Positions 53,703-63,207 of a stretch of 64,000 bases of DNA are shown here, in pieces (the first letter of the stretch is position 1; each line of letters starts with the position of its first letter). The stretch comes from Acidobacteriota bacterium (lineage in GTDB: Bacteria; Acidobacteriota; JAAYUB01). Both the position numbers and the translations under genes were made by a program. The notes under the pieces are model-generated. The model saw nothing but the letters and a program-made list of their open reading frames with translations. It ran no database searches and had not been told where the DNA came from. Where the stretch lies: positions 1 to 64,000 of the forward strand of contig JAFGRT010000145.1 in NCBI GenBank assembly GCA_016935015.1. The letters are read 5' to 3'.

Positions 53703-56675
53703 ATGAAACTCAACACCGCTCGCTATCTGGTCTGCTTCGCCCTGGGACTGTTCTTTACTGCCTTGCCGACGCTGACTTCCGCCGCCGATAGTCCGCCCAC
53801 CGATTGGGTGGACCCCTTCATCGGCACCGGCGGCCACGGTCACACCCATCCGGCCGCCAGCCGCCCCTTCGGCATGGTCCAGGTGGGCCCCGACACCCGC
53901 CTCACCGGCTGGGACGGCTGCTCCGGCTATCACTATTCCGACGAGACCATCTACGGCTTCACCCACACCCACCTCAGTGGCACCGGGATCTCCGATTACG
54001 GGGATATCCTGCTGATGCCCCTGGCCGGTGCGCTCCGGCTCGAATGCGGCGAACCCGGCGCCCCGGACAGCGGCTACAGCTCCCGCTTCCGTCATGCCGC
54101 CGAAGCGGCCCGCCCCGGCTATTACCGCGTCCATCTCGATGACGAGAACATCCTGGTGGAGCTTACCGCCACCCGCCGCTGCGGGCTGCACCGTTACACC
54201 GGTGCCGCCGCGGCAGCGCCGGCCCATGTGGTGCTGGACCTGATCCATCGGGACCCCGTCACCGAGGCCTGGCTGCGGGTGGTGAACGACCACGAAGTGG
54301 CGGGCTACCGGCGCTCCAGCTCCTGGGCCCGGGATCAGCGCGTCTATTTCGTGGCCCGCTTTTCCCGGCCGTTTGTGTCGCATGGCCTGGTCCGGGACGG
54401 TGTCCGGCAAACCGGCGCCACGCAGGCGGAGGGGAGCGCTCTCCAGGCGTGGTTTTCATTCGACGGGACCGCCGACGGACCGTTGCTGGTCAAGGTGGGG
54501 CTCTCGGCGGTGGACATGGCCGGCGCGCGAGCGAACCTGGACGCCGAAATCCCCGGCTGGGATTTCGACGCCGTCCGCCAGGCGGCCGAGAAGGATTGGA
54601 CCGCCCAGCTGGGCAAGATCATTATCCGTGGCGGCTCGCCCGCCCAACGGACCATCTTCACCACCGCCCTCTACCATGCCTGCCTGAATCCCAACCTGTT
54701 CACCGACGTCGACGGCCGGTACCGCGGCCGCGACATGGCCATCCACCACGCGGCGGATTTCGAGTATTACACCCTTTTCTCATTGTGGGATACGTTCCGG
54801 GCGGCCCATCCCCTGCTGACCATCCTCGATCCGCAACGGACAAACTACTTCATCCGCACGTTTCTGGCCCAGGTCCGCCAGGGGGGCGCCCTGCCCGTCT
54901 GGGAGCTCTGGGCCAACGAGACCCACACCATGATCGGCTATCACGCCGTGCCCGTCATCGTCGACGCGTGGGTCAAGGGCGTCCGCGATTTCGACACCGA
55001 CGAGGCCTTCCGGGCCATGACCCACAGCGCCGGGCTGGATCACTTCGGGCTCCGTGCCTACCGCGAGCTGGGGTATATCCCGGTCAGCGAGGATGCCGAG
55101 TCGGTGTCCAAAACCCTGGAGTACGCCTACGACGACTGGTGCATCGCCGAGATGGCCCGGCGGACGGGCCGTACGGCCGAATACCGCCATTACCTGCAGC
55201 GGGCCCAGTCGTACAAGAACGTGTTCGATCCCGGCACCGGCTTCATGCGCGGCCGTGTCAACGGCGGCTGGTTCAGTCCCTTCGACCCCCGCGAGGTGAA
55301 TTTCAACTACACCGAGGCCAACGCCTGGCAGTATTCCTTTTTCGTGCCCCAGGACATCACCGGCCTCATCGCCCTGCTGGGCGGTGACGAAGCCTTCACC
55401 GCCAGGCTGGACGAGCTGTTTTCGGCACCGTCCGACACCACCGGCCGGGAGCAGGCGGACATCACCGGCCTCATCGGCCAGTACGCCCACGGCAACGAGC
55501 CAAGCCATCACATGGCCTACCTGTACACCTACGCCGGCCGCCCCTGGCGGACCCAGGCCCTGGTCCGGCGCATCATGGACGAACTTTACACCGCCGCGCC
55601 CGACGGCCTCTGCGGCAACGAGGACGCCGGCCAGATGTCGGCCTGGTATGTCTTCAGCGCCCTGGGCTTCTACCCCGTCACCCCGGGCAGCGACCTGTAC
55701 GCCCTCGGCACGCCCCTCTTTCCCGAAGCCGTGATCCGCCTGCCGGACGGTAACACCTTCATCATCCGCGCCCCGGACGTGTCGGCCGAGAACATCTTCA
55801 TTCAATCGGCGACCCTCAACGGCCGGCCCTGGTCCAAATCCTATCTGCATCACAAGGATATCGTCGCTGGCGGCGAGATGACCTTCACGCTGGGGCCGGA
55901 ACCGAACCGGACCTGGGCGACCGCCCCGGCCGATCGGCCGCCATCGACCATCGACGAACACCGGATCCAGCCGGCGCCCTTTGTCGCCACGGGGGACCGC
56001 ACCTTCACCGCGTCCACCACCGTGGTGCTGGATGTACTGGGTGACGCGGAAATCCGCTACACCCTCGACGGGACGAATCCCGGTGACGAATCGACCCGTT
56101 ACGAAGAGCCCATCGTTCTCCATGAGACCGCGGAGCTCCGGGCCCGGGCCATGCCGCCGGGCCGCCCACCCAGCAGCGTCACCGTCGCCCGCTTCAGCCG
56201 GGTCTCCGGCCGCCGCCGCATTGAACTGCAGACCGAATTCGCGCCCCAGTATTCGGCCGGCGGCCCCACCGCCCTCATCGACACCATCCGCGGCGGGCCC
56301 AACTTCCGAACAGGGGGCTGGCAGGGCTTCGAAGGTGTGGACCTGGTGGCGGTGGTGGATCTCGGGGAAGCGCGGCCGGTCCGGCGGGTGGCCGTGGGCT
56401 TTCTGCAGGACAGCGGCTCGTGGATCTTCATGCCCGAGTATCTGGCGGTGGAAACATCCATCGACGGTGAGTATTTCCGTCCCGCAGGCCGGTTCGTCAA
56501 CAACGTTCCGCGGCGGGAGGAACGTGTGGTGGTGAAGGATTTCGAGGTGACGGTCGACGCCGCGGCAGTGCGCTTCGTGCGGATCCGTGCCAAAACTCTG
56601 GGCACCTGTCCGGACTGGCATCGGGGCGCCGGCGGCAAGGCCTGGATCTTCGCCGACGAGATTGTCATCGAGTGA
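53703..56675 (+). CDS. GH92 family alpha-mannosidase, exported, with C-terminal binding modules
   Basis: The 990-residue protein has a signal peptide (about 1-27, LVCFALGLFFTALPTLTSAAD). The GH92 region (about 28-735) shows VDPFIGTGGHGHTHPAASRPFGMVQVGPDT, GYHYSDETIYGFTHTHLSGTG, HACLNPNLFTDVDGRYRG and GNEPSHHMAYLYTYAGRPW, all diagnostic. These enzymes are Ca-dependent exo-alpha-mannosidases acting on N-glycan mannose. A chitobiase-C-like module follows (about 755-840) and an F5/8-type or CBM32-like module (about 845-985). The start at 53703 is set by the signal peptide; the longer frame from 53598 covers the divergent promoter. Confidence 0.94.
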   Translation: MKLNTARYLVCFALGLFFTALPTLTSAADSPPTDWVDPFIGTGGHGHTHPAASRPFGMVQVGPDTRLTGWDGCSGYHYSDETIYGFTHTHLSGTGISDYGDILLMPLAGALRLECGEPGAPDSGYSSRFRHAAEAARPGYYRVHLDDENILVELTATRRCGLHRYTGAAAAAPAHVVLDLIHRDPVTEAWLRVVNDHEVAGYRRSSSWARDQRVYFVARFSRPFVSHGLVRDGVRQTGATQAEGSALQAWFSFDGTADGPLLVKVGLSAVDMAGARANLDAEIPGWDFDAVRQAAEKDWTAQLGKIIIRGGSPAQRTIFTTALYHACLNPNLFTDVDGRYRGRDMAIHHAADFEYYTLFSLWDTFRAAHPLLTILDPQRTNYFIRTFLAQVRQGGALPVWELWANETHTMIGYHAVPVIVDAWVKGVRDFDTDEAFRAMTHSAGLDHFGLRAYRELGYIPVSEDAESVSKTLEYAYDDWCIAEMARRTGRTAEYRHYLQRAQSYKNVFDPGTGFMRGRVNGGWFSPFDPREVNFNYTEANAWQYSFFVPQDITGLIALLGGDEAFTARLDELFSAPSDTTGREQADITGLIGQYAHGNEPSHHMAYLYTYAGRPWRTQALVRRIMDELYTAAPDGLCGNEDAGQMSAWYVFSALGFYPVTPGSDLYALGTPLFPEAVIRLPDGNTFIIRAPDVSAENIFIQSATLNGRPWSKSYLHHKDIVAGGEMTFTLGPEPNRTWATAPADRPPSTIDEHRIQPAPFVATGDRTFTASTTVVLDVLGDAEIRYTLDGTNPGDESTRYEEPIVLHETAELRARAMPPGRPPSSVTVARFSRVSGRRRIELQTEFAPQYSAGGPTALIDTIRGGPNFRTGGWQGFEGVDLVAVVDLGEARPVRRVAVGFLQDSGSWIFMPEYLAVETSIDGEYFRPAGRFVNNVPRREERVVVKDFEVTVDAAAVRFVRIRAKTLGTCPDWHRGAGGKAWIFADEIVIE

Positions 56676-56695
56676 CGGGATTATCCCTCGGCAAG

Positions 56696-57049
56696 TTACA
56701 TCCATCGGGCCAGGAGAGCCAGCCCCAGCCAAACCCCGGAAACGACGACCGCCCACCAGGCGAAGCGTCGCCAGCGGGGCGACAACCGGAATCGCTGCAA
56801 GAAAAGGCCGACGGCCATCACATGAAACGGCACGGGTAACCGGACGCCCAGTTCCCGCATGACAATCGACCCGGACAGATCCGATAGATGGGCCGCATGG
56901 CCCGGACCGTGGAGCGCCGACCCGGCGAGGATCCCCCACAGCGCCCGCACCAGCAGCCCGGCGCCCACCAGCACGATGAACAGACACAGCCAGGTGTAGA
57001 CAGCGGTCCGGCGAAAAGCGGCCAGAAGATGGGTGACTCTTTTCAGCAT
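56696..57049 (-). CDS. Small membrane protein, unknown
   Basis: The 117-residue protein has three hydrophobic helices (about 17-40, 70-85 and 95-115) separated by short loops; the first is preceded by a basic cytoplasmic start. No family is recognised. It lies tail to tail with the GH92 gene and 111 bp downstream of the second DUF5916 gene's stop side. Confidence 0.65.
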   Translation of the reverse strand: MLKRVTHLLAAFRRTAVYTWLCLFIVLVGAGLLVRALWGILAGSALHGPGHAAHLSDLSGSIVMRELGVRLPVPFHVMAVGLFLQRFRLSPRWRRFAWWAVVVSGVWLGLALLARWM

Positions 57050-57160
57050 CCCGCCGTTAGATCCGTCCTTTGCCGGAAAATAATCAAATTGCCTTTCCGG
57101 ATACCTCCGTCATCGCCGGGTGTCCGGCGGAACCGGTCGGACGCCGGCCGGCGGGCCGGT

Positions 57161-59491
57161 TTACAGCCGAAAGAGGTAGGAAAGCTTGATGAAAAACTGG
57201 CGCGAGTCATTGAGGAACCGGTCGGGCGTCCGGATTACCATCGGAAAGCCGTCTTCACCGGGCACCACATCCAGGTTGCGGGCATTGCTGTTGAAACCCA
57301 CGTAGAGGGCCGTACCGGGGTGCGGCATATAGGTGAAAAGAAAATCGGCGTTGAAACTTTTGGACGTGTCCAGGGACGTAAAATCTGGATTGCTCAGGGT
57401 GGTGGAATACTGCAGAATGACCCGCAGGGAGATGTCGTGGGTGAATTGCCAGTTCCAGCGGGAGCGGAAGATGTGGTTGTTGAAGATGTTCGCATCCCAA
57501 GCCCGCTCCTTCAGGCGGGAAAAGATGTAGGTGTTGTCGATCCGCAGCGGGGTGACGGGCAGCAGCGTTACGTTGAGCTGCCCCTGGGACTGGTCGGCCG
57601 TGTAGGGGGCCGCCCCCTCCACCGGCACGAAATTGGTGGCTTCCCCCCAGCGGTAGTAACCGTTGAAGGTGAACTTCTGGAAAAATTCCGACCGGAAGGA
57701 AACCCGGGTGGAGGTGCCCGGATAATCCCGCGTCGTGACCAGCGTCTCGAAATCCTGCGGCCGCAGCCGCTCCCGCCCGAACCGCTGCTGCACGCTGATC
57801 CATGTCTGGCCGATGAAATTGAATCGCAGGGAGGGCGCCACGGTGTAATCCAGCCGGATGCCCTGATGATCCCAGGTGTAGTCGGTCCAGATTTCCGGCC
57901 CCCAGGAGATGAGGAATTCCCCCTCGGGCCGAAACTCGTAATCCACATTCTGCTCGAGGCGGCGGATATCGTTACGGTAGATGAAACCCGGTTGGCTGTA
58001 AAAGCCGGGGCTGATATCGGTGTATTCGAAATGATAGTCGAACTGCCGTCCCTCCCGGTTCAACCGCCAGTAGTACGCCGGACCCCGGCTGTGCGTGCCG
58101 TCGGTGTCCCGCGTGGCACCGTAAGCCATCTGGAAAGAGGTGATCCAGTTCTGGGAAAGTTTGACCCGGCCGTCCACACCGCCGACACGGTTGTAACTGC
58201 CGGCGAATTCACGATGGGTGTAAATGGCGCCGATCGTGGACTGTTCGCTGATGTCGCGGCTGAAACGGAAGATGCCGTACCAGGCTGTCTTGCCGTAACC
58301 GGTTTCCTCCGCCCCCAGCGTCTGACCGAGGGACTGGTCGTCGGCGACCATCATCCCGATGGAATAGGGTCCATGTTTGCCCGTCAGGCGAACGCCCACC
58401 CGCGGATCGGCGATACGGCGGGTGAACACCAGGTTGAGTGGCGTCTCAAAATAGCCCTTGTTTTCCAGAAAAAAGGGCCGTTTCTCAGGAAAAAACACTT
58501 CGAAGCGACGGTTCACCGTCACCTGTGGCGCGTCTGATTCTATCTGGGAAAAATCGGGGTTGGCCGCCACGTCCAGCACCAAGCTGTCGTTGAAGACCAA
58601 CTTGGCGTCCAGCCCGACGTCGGCGTCGGCCCAGTCGCTCTGCCATTCGGCCCGGCCGTCGTCGTCCTCGGTCAGCAACCGGTAGGAGCGAAACACCCCG
58701 TAGGGGATGAATTGGATGTTACGGCCGGGGGAGATGTTTTCCAGCCCGATGAGCGACGCCGCCTGATTGAGGCGCCCCTCGATCCGGCTGGAGACGTATG
58801 GCCAGAAGAGGTTTTCATTGGAGCGGGGAATGGCCCGATTGAAGATGATGCCCCACTGCTGCTGATCGCGGAACGGGAATCGTAGACTTTTGAAAGGGAT
58901 CGAGACCCAGACGACATATCCCTGGTCCGTCACACGGCCGCGGGAGAACCAGACCGTGTCGAATGAGGAATCGAAGCGGCGGCCTTCGGTCCACAGGGCG
59001 TCCATCTGAACACCCAGCGGATTGATCATGAACACATAAGCCCGGCGCTGATCGTTGAACGTATCAAGCATAATCTCGACCAGGTCGTCCTGGAAGAGCT
59101 GCTCGCGTCGCGCCAGGCGCGCCCGGACCCTCTCCGGCTCGGAATCGAAGGCCAGGAAGACGAAGTAGAGGTTCAGGTCGTCATAGCCCAGATAGACTTC
59201 AGTCCGCTGGCTGGCGGGCTCGCCATCGCTGGGCGACTGCTGGACAAACCGGGTCACGCAGGCCATCCGGCGGGCCACGGCGGAGGCCGGCTTCATGTCC
59301 AGGAAATCCTCCAGCGCCGGCGGTTCCGGCAGACGGGGGATGACCACCACCGGTTCCGGTTCTCCCGGCCGTGTCAGGGAAAATCCAATGGCGGAAAGCA
59401 AATGAATGAGTGCGACTGCGATCAGGATGCCCGACGAAAGTCCCCGACAGCCCCTCCATGCCGCGGGGCAGACTTTCGGCTTCATTGTCAT
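57161..59491 (-). CDS. Second DUF5916 outer-membrane-type protein
   Basis: From ATG 59491 (GAGGAATGTT upstream) the protein is 776 residues. It has an N-terminal hydrophobic signal (GILIAVALIHLLSAIGFSL), a CBM9-like domain (about 60-230; TEVYLGYDDLNLYFVFLAFD, VEIMLDTFNDQRRAYVFMINPLG) and a DUF5916 barrel region containing VFFPEKRPFFLENKGYFETP and ending in a C-terminal ...LSYLFRL, with the terminal aromatic/Leu pattern of outer-membrane barrels. It is clearly a paralogue of the protein at 41382-43547, sharing NPLG, FPEKR and the final strand. Confidence 0.87.
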   Translation of the reverse strand: MTMKPKVCPAAWRGCRGLSSGILIAVALIHLLSAIGFSLTRPGEPEPVVVIPRLPEPPALEDFLDMKPASAVARRMACVTRFVQQSPSDGEPASQRTEVYLGYDDLNLYFVFLAFDSEPERVRARLARREQLFQDDLVEIMLDTFNDQRRAYVFMINPLGVQMDALWTEGRRFDSSFDTVWFSRGRVTDQGYVVWVSIPFKSLRFPFRDQQQWGIIFNRAIPRSNENLFWPYVSSRIEGRLNQAASLIGLENISPGRNIQFIPYGVFRSYRLLTEDDDGRAEWQSDWADADVGLDAKLVFNDSLVLDVAANPDFSQIESDAPQVTVNRRFEVFFPEKRPFFLENKGYFETPLNLVFTRRIADPRVGVRLTGKHGPYSIGMMVADDQSLGQTLGAEETGYGKTAWYGIFRFSRDISEQSTIGAIYTHREFAGSYNRVGGVDGRVKLSQNWITSFQMAYGATRDTDGTHSRGPAYYWRLNREGRQFDYHFEYTDISPGFYSQPGFIYRNDIRRLEQNVDYEFRPEGEFLISWGPEIWTDYTWDHQGIRLDYTVAPSLRFNFIGQTWISVQQRFGRERLRPQDFETLVTTRDYPGTSTRVSFRSEFFQKFTFNGYYRWGEATNFVPVEGAAPYTADQSQGQLNVTLLPVTPLRIDNTYIFSRLKERAWDANIFNNHIFRSRWNWQFTHDISLRVILQYSTTLSNPDFTSLDTSKSFNADFLFTYMPHPGTALYVGFNSNARNLDVVPGEDGFPMVIRTPDRFLNDSRQFFIKLSYLFRL

Positions 59492-59663
59492 AACATTCCT
59501 CGCTCCATCGTGCCTGTAAGAAGTGGTATACGATCTCACCTGCAAATTGTTTTTCCGTCTCAACAATTTGATAAAAATTCTTTACAAGTAATTCATAGCG
59601 GGAGAGAAACAAAGAAATTCAAAAATGTGTCTTACAACACAATAGGATGCATTTGAATGGTCT

Positions 59664-60062
59664 TCAGTTGCGAAGAATCCTGAGAAAAAGGGCCCTGGCC
59701 TCGGCGAGCCGCCGGCCGTCCGCATCGGCGATGACGGCCGTGGTGGTGATCCGGCGGCCGGACACGTCCTCTACCCGGCCGCAGATGCGCAGTTCCACGC
59801 CCGTCCGGGCCGGGTGCCGGAACACAACTTCCATGCGTGCTGTGGCCGCACTGCCCATGCCGCGGCGCAGCAGGGCATGGGCCATGATCTCGTCCATCAG
59901 GGTGGCCAGGATCCCGCCGTGGACTACGCCCTGGTAGCCCTGGAACTCGGCCGGCGGGGTATACAGAGTGTATACTTCCCCGTCTTCGCCGGAACGGATA
60001 TCCAGTTTCATGCCCCGGGGATTGTCCCGGCCGCAACAGAAACAGTAATTGTCCACTTCCAT
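59664..60062 (-). CDS. PaaI-like hotdog-fold thioesterase
   Basis: The 132-residue protein has the hotdog core YQGVVHGGILATLMDEIMAHALL, the standard HGG-x-D/E active region, and later ARMEVVFRHPARTGVELRICGRV. An N-terminal CFCCGRDNPRGMKL, with two close Cys, is found in a common subgroup and might bind a metal. It should hydrolyse acyl-CoA thioesters. No fatty-acid genes are adjacent. Confidence 0.88.
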   Translation of the reverse strand: MEVDNYCFCCGRDNPRGMKLDIRSGEDGEVYTLYTPPAEFQGYQGVVHGGILATLMDEIMAHALLRRGMGSAATARMEVVFRHPARTGVELRICGRVEDVSGRRITTTAVIADADGRRLAEARALFLRILRN

Positions 60063-60117
60063 GACAGGCCTCCCGATGGTGCTAAAGATTCATGCTAGCC
60101 AAAAAGGGCCCGCCGAA

Positions 60118-60345
60118 TCAAGCCATTCCTGTATGGTCGGGCGATCCGGTGTCGTCATCGACCGTCCCCGTGTGCCGGGTGACGTCACTGACGCCTTGAC
60201 CCGAGCCGGTCACCGTCAGCCAGACCGCCACCACCCGCTGCGCCCAGCCGTGCCGGGCCGCTTCACGGACCAGGGCGGCCACGGTAATGCCGCTGCCGGT
60301 GAAACCGGGCCGCTGGGACAACACGTGGATAACCCGTCGGTTCAT
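60118..60345 (-). pseudogene. N-terminal fragment of a GT-B glycosyltransferase
   Basis: The first 40 residues (MNRRVIHVLSQRPGFTGSGI and on through LVREAARHGWAQRVV) match the characteristic start of a group 1 glycosyltransferase. Then the reading turns into unrelated sequence and stops after 75 residues. The rest of the enzyme, normally about 350-400 residues, is missing; the thioesterase gene begins 56 bp away. No ribosome site is evident. It looks like the remnant of a deletion between the S9 peptidase and thioesterase genes. Confidence 0.6.
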
Positions 60346-60370
60346 GCTTCGGTCGTATCGGCGTCAGACG

Positions 60371-62836
60371 CTATTCCACCGCCGGCCGGACATACTTCTC
60401 CAGCCACTGCCAGGTCTCCCACAGCATGTGCATGATGGACTCCCGCGCCAGATACCCATGGCTTTCATGGGGCAGCATCACCAGCCGGGCGGTCCCGCCC
60501 AGTCCCTTGACGGCATCGTACAGCCGCTCGCTCTGCATGGGAAACGTGCCGGAGTTGTTGTCGGCCTCGCCGTGGATCAGCAGCAGCGGCTCGTTGATCT
60601 GGTGGGCATGCATAAAGGGGGACATGGCGAAATAGACATCCGGCGCCTCCCAGAAGTTCCGCTCCTCGGCCTGGAAACCGAAGGGCGTCAACGTCCGGTT
60701 GTAGGCGCCGCTGCGGGCGATGCCCGCCGCGAACAAGTCCGTGTGGGCCAGCAGGTTGGCCGTCATGAAGGCGCCATAGGAATGCCCACCCACGGCCATA
60801 TGTCCCTTGCGGGCCACACCGCGGCGTACCACCTCCTCCACGGCGGCGGCGGCGCCTTGTTGTAACTGCCGGATGAACGTGTCGTTGGGCTCCTCCTTCG
60901 CTTCACCGACAATGGGGATGGCCGGATCATCCAGGACGGCATAACCGGCCGCCACCCAGATGATGGGCGACCACCAGCCCACCCGGATGAAACGGTGGGG
61001 GGAGTCCGTCACCTGGCCGGCGGCGTCGGCGCTTTTGAATTCCTGGGGATAGGCCCACATCAGCAGGGGCAGCGGGCCCTCCACTGCCGGATCATAGCCG
61101 GGCGGCAGGTAGAGGGTGGCCGTGAGATTGACCCCGTCGGCCCGCTCATAATGGATCATCTCCTTTTGCACGTCCTTGAGCTGCGGCGTGGGATGGGGGA
61201 ACGCCGTAACCTGGGTCAAGCTCTCGCCTTTGAGATGGCGAAGAAAGAAGTTGGGCGGCTCCGTCACGGATTCTCGCTGGGTCAGCGCCACCAGTTTCTC
61301 CGGGTCAAGCAGGCGGACGACCTGCTCGTAGTAAGGGGCCTCGGAGCGCCAGAGGCGCCGGGTCTTCATGTCGGCCAGCGACAGGATGTCGAGGAACGGT
61401 CGGTCGCCTTCCGGGGAGGCGCCGGCGCCGCGCAGGAAAAGTGTCTGCCCTTCGTCGGTGGTGAGGAGTACCGCCTGCCCCGCCTCGTTGCGTCGCAGCA
61501 GGGGCGAACCGGGGTCGTTGTAGCGATCTTCCAGGGAGCGGTCGAACATGAGGGTCCGGTTCACATCATCGGCACCGGGTGCGAAGCGCCAGGAGCGGAT
61601 GCGGCGTGTTTTCCACCACCATTCGTTGACCAGGGCCAGGTCATCCCGGCCCCACAAAACCCCACCAAAACGCATTTCCAGGGCGAGGAGCTCACGGGAC
61701 TCTTCCGTGAACGGGGCGGTCAGCGCAAACATTTTGTCCCGAACCTTCGCCTCCGTCTTGGGGTCGCCCTGGTCCTGGGCCTCCACCCAATAGACCGTGG
61801 CCGGTGCATCCGCACGCCAGCTCACCGAGCGGGGTCCCGTCGGCACGGCGTCGAAGGCGATGGGCACGTACTCCGCCAGGGGCAGATCGGCGATGAGATG
61901 AACCACGCGGCCACTCCGGTCCCAGATCTCCGCGCGACGCGGAAAGCGGCTGAGCGGCACGGTGTACGAAAACGGCCGGTGGATGGTCTGAACCAGGATA
62001 TAGAGGCCGTCGGGCGAAGGGTCAAATCCGGCATAAATGGCCGGCTTGCCCAGCGCGGTGACCTCGCCCGTCAGGTTGACGGCGGCCAGCTGGGTGGTGG
62101 TGTAGATCTCGAACAGCGCCTCGTCATGGGGATTCTGCAGCAGATCCTGGTAGGTGCGCGCCGGCGCCTTGCGGCCGGTGGTTTCCTGAATGACCGGTCC
62201 TGCCGGGACCAGCGGCTCGGCCGGTATCTCCACCGGCTGGGCCGGCCGCAGCTTGCATATCAGGGTTTGGTTGTCGGAAACCCATTGAAACGGCGTACCG
62301 TAGGTACTGTTGAGGATGAACTCGCCCAACCGCCGGGCCCGGGCGGTGTCCATGGCGGCCAACCACAGGGTCAGTTCATCGTTTTGGAGTACGCTGAAGG
62401 CCAGGTGACGGGCGTCGGGCGACCAGTCCACGTGCTGGATGCGTGCGTCGTCGGGCAGGCCGGTGACCGGTTTTTCGTCACCGGTCCGGATGCTTTTCAG
62501 GGTGAGCCCCGAATAGAAGCCCCGCCGGCTGGCCGTGAAGGTCCGCGGATTGATCCGCAGGCCCGCCAGGCGCAACTCCGGCTGGGCCAGCTCATCGATG
62601 GGCATCAGATTGGGACGATCCATGATCAGCAGCCAGGTATGAGTGGGATCCACGTACACCGCCGGGGTGGGCGGGGCGTCGATGATGTCCACAATGGCCG
62701 GCGGCGGCGTCTGGTACGGAAGGGAGCCGGCCGACTGGGCGGGAACGTTTTGCGTCATACTTCCTCCCAGCACCGTCAACAGGATGACTGCACCGGTAAC
62801 GGCAATGGATGGACGATTATTCCATCTTGAAATCAT
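60371..62836 (-). CDS. S9 family peptidase, glutamyl-endopeptidase-like
   Basis: The 821-residue protein has an N-terminal signal (AVTGAVILLTVLGGSMT...AQSA), a beta-propeller region (about 50-560) and a C-terminal alpha/beta-hydrolase peptidase. The catalytic triad is Ser686 in VGGHSYGAFMTANLLAHT, Asp759 in IHGEADNNSG and His793 in PHESHGY. The GGHSYGAFM motif and layout resemble the chloroplast glutamyl endopeptidase subgroup (S9D). It probably degrades peptides in the periplasm, like the tricorn homologue at 37949-41191. Confidence 0.92.
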   Translation of the reverse strand: MISRWNNRPSIAVTGAVILLTVLGGSMTQNVPAQSAGSLPYQTPPPAIVDIIDAPPTPAVYVDPTHTWLLIMDRPNLMPIDELAQPELRLAGLRINPRTFTASRRGFYSGLTLKSIRTGDEKPVTGLPDDARIQHVDWSPDARHLAFSVLQNDELTLWLAAMDTARARRLGEFILNSTYGTPFQWVSDNQTLICKLRPAQPVEIPAEPLVPAGPVIQETTGRKAPARTYQDLLQNPHDEALFEIYTTTQLAAVNLTGEVTALGKPAIYAGFDPSPDGLYILVQTIHRPFSYTVPLSRFPRRAEIWDRSGRVVHLIADLPLAEYVPIAFDAVPTGPRSVSWRADAPATVYWVEAQDQGDPKTEAKVRDKMFALTAPFTEESRELLALEMRFGGVLWGRDDLALVNEWWWKTRRIRSWRFAPGADDVNRTLMFDRSLEDRYNDPGSPLLRRNEAGQAVLLTTDEGQTLFLRGAGASPEGDRPFLDILSLADMKTRRLWRSEAPYYEQVVRLLDPEKLVALTQRESVTEPPNFFLRHLKGESLTQVTAFPHPTPQLKDVQKEMIHYERADGVNLTATLYLPPGYDPAVEGPLPLLMWAYPQEFKSADAAGQVTDSPHRFIRVGWWSPIIWVAAGYAVLDDPAIPIVGEAKEEPNDTFIRQLQQGAAAAVEEVVRRGVARKGHMAVGGHSYGAFMTANLLAHTDLFAAGIARSGAYNRTLTPFGFQAEERNFWEAPDVYFAMSPFMHAHQINEPLLLIHGEADNNSGTFPMQSERLYDAVKGLGGTARLVMLPHESHGYLARESIMHMLWETWQWLEKYVRPAVE

Positions 62837-62982
62837 AGAATTTACCTCCAGATGTTTGACGGTGATGCGAATATATCACAGCGGTTCGTTTCACTGCCAT
62901 GACGGTTGTCCCGTCTCGGGCGGGCGGCTCCGTCCGGAAATGGTGGCGGGATGAGCACCGGGTGTAGGCCGGAGCGGGGAAA

Positions 62983-63207
62983 TCAGTCTTCGGTGGCCGG
63001 CGGGGTGGACGACGCTTGCCCCCCGGCGGAAGGAGTGGCGGATTTCTGACCGGAGGTGACGGCCCAGCCGATGACGGCACCGAACAATACACCCATGACC
63101 GGGTGCGCCGCCAGCCCTCAGGTGCTGCCGGTACAACTGGATGCCAGGTAGAGCCCGTAGCCACCGCCGGCCCCCAGCAGCAAACCCAGAATTCTCTTGA
63201 AGTACAT
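62983..63207 (-). CDS. Putative selenoprotein: DUF6132-like membrane protein with in-frame TGA (Sec30)
   Basis: The ATG at 63207 opens a 74-codon frame interrupted only by TGA at 63118-63120 (codon 30) and ended by TGA at 62983-62985. With the first TGA read as selenocysteine (U), the product has a first helix (ILGLLLGAGGGYGLYLA), a loop SSCTGSTUGLAAHP and a second helix (VMGVLFGAVIGWAV), then a Ser/Pro/Ala tail. DUF6132-type proteins have Cys-x4-Cys in this loop, followed by a short stretch ending in Pro; here the second Cys is TGA. A hairpin just after the TGA fits a bacterial SECIS. Without readthrough the peptide would lose its second helix. The function is unknown; a redox or metal-binding role is plausible. 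Confidence 0.72.
63089..63120 (-). promoter_or_regulatory. Candidate bacterial SECIS element
   Basis: On the minus strand the TGA (63118-63120) is followed after 17 nt by GGTC (63097-63100), in the loop of a hairpin with six-base-pair stem GCACCC/GGGTGT (63101-63106 with 63089-63094, one G-U pair) and loop GGTCAT. Escherichia coli fdhF has its GGUC apical loop 18 nt after UGA, nearly the same geometry. Confidence 0.65.
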
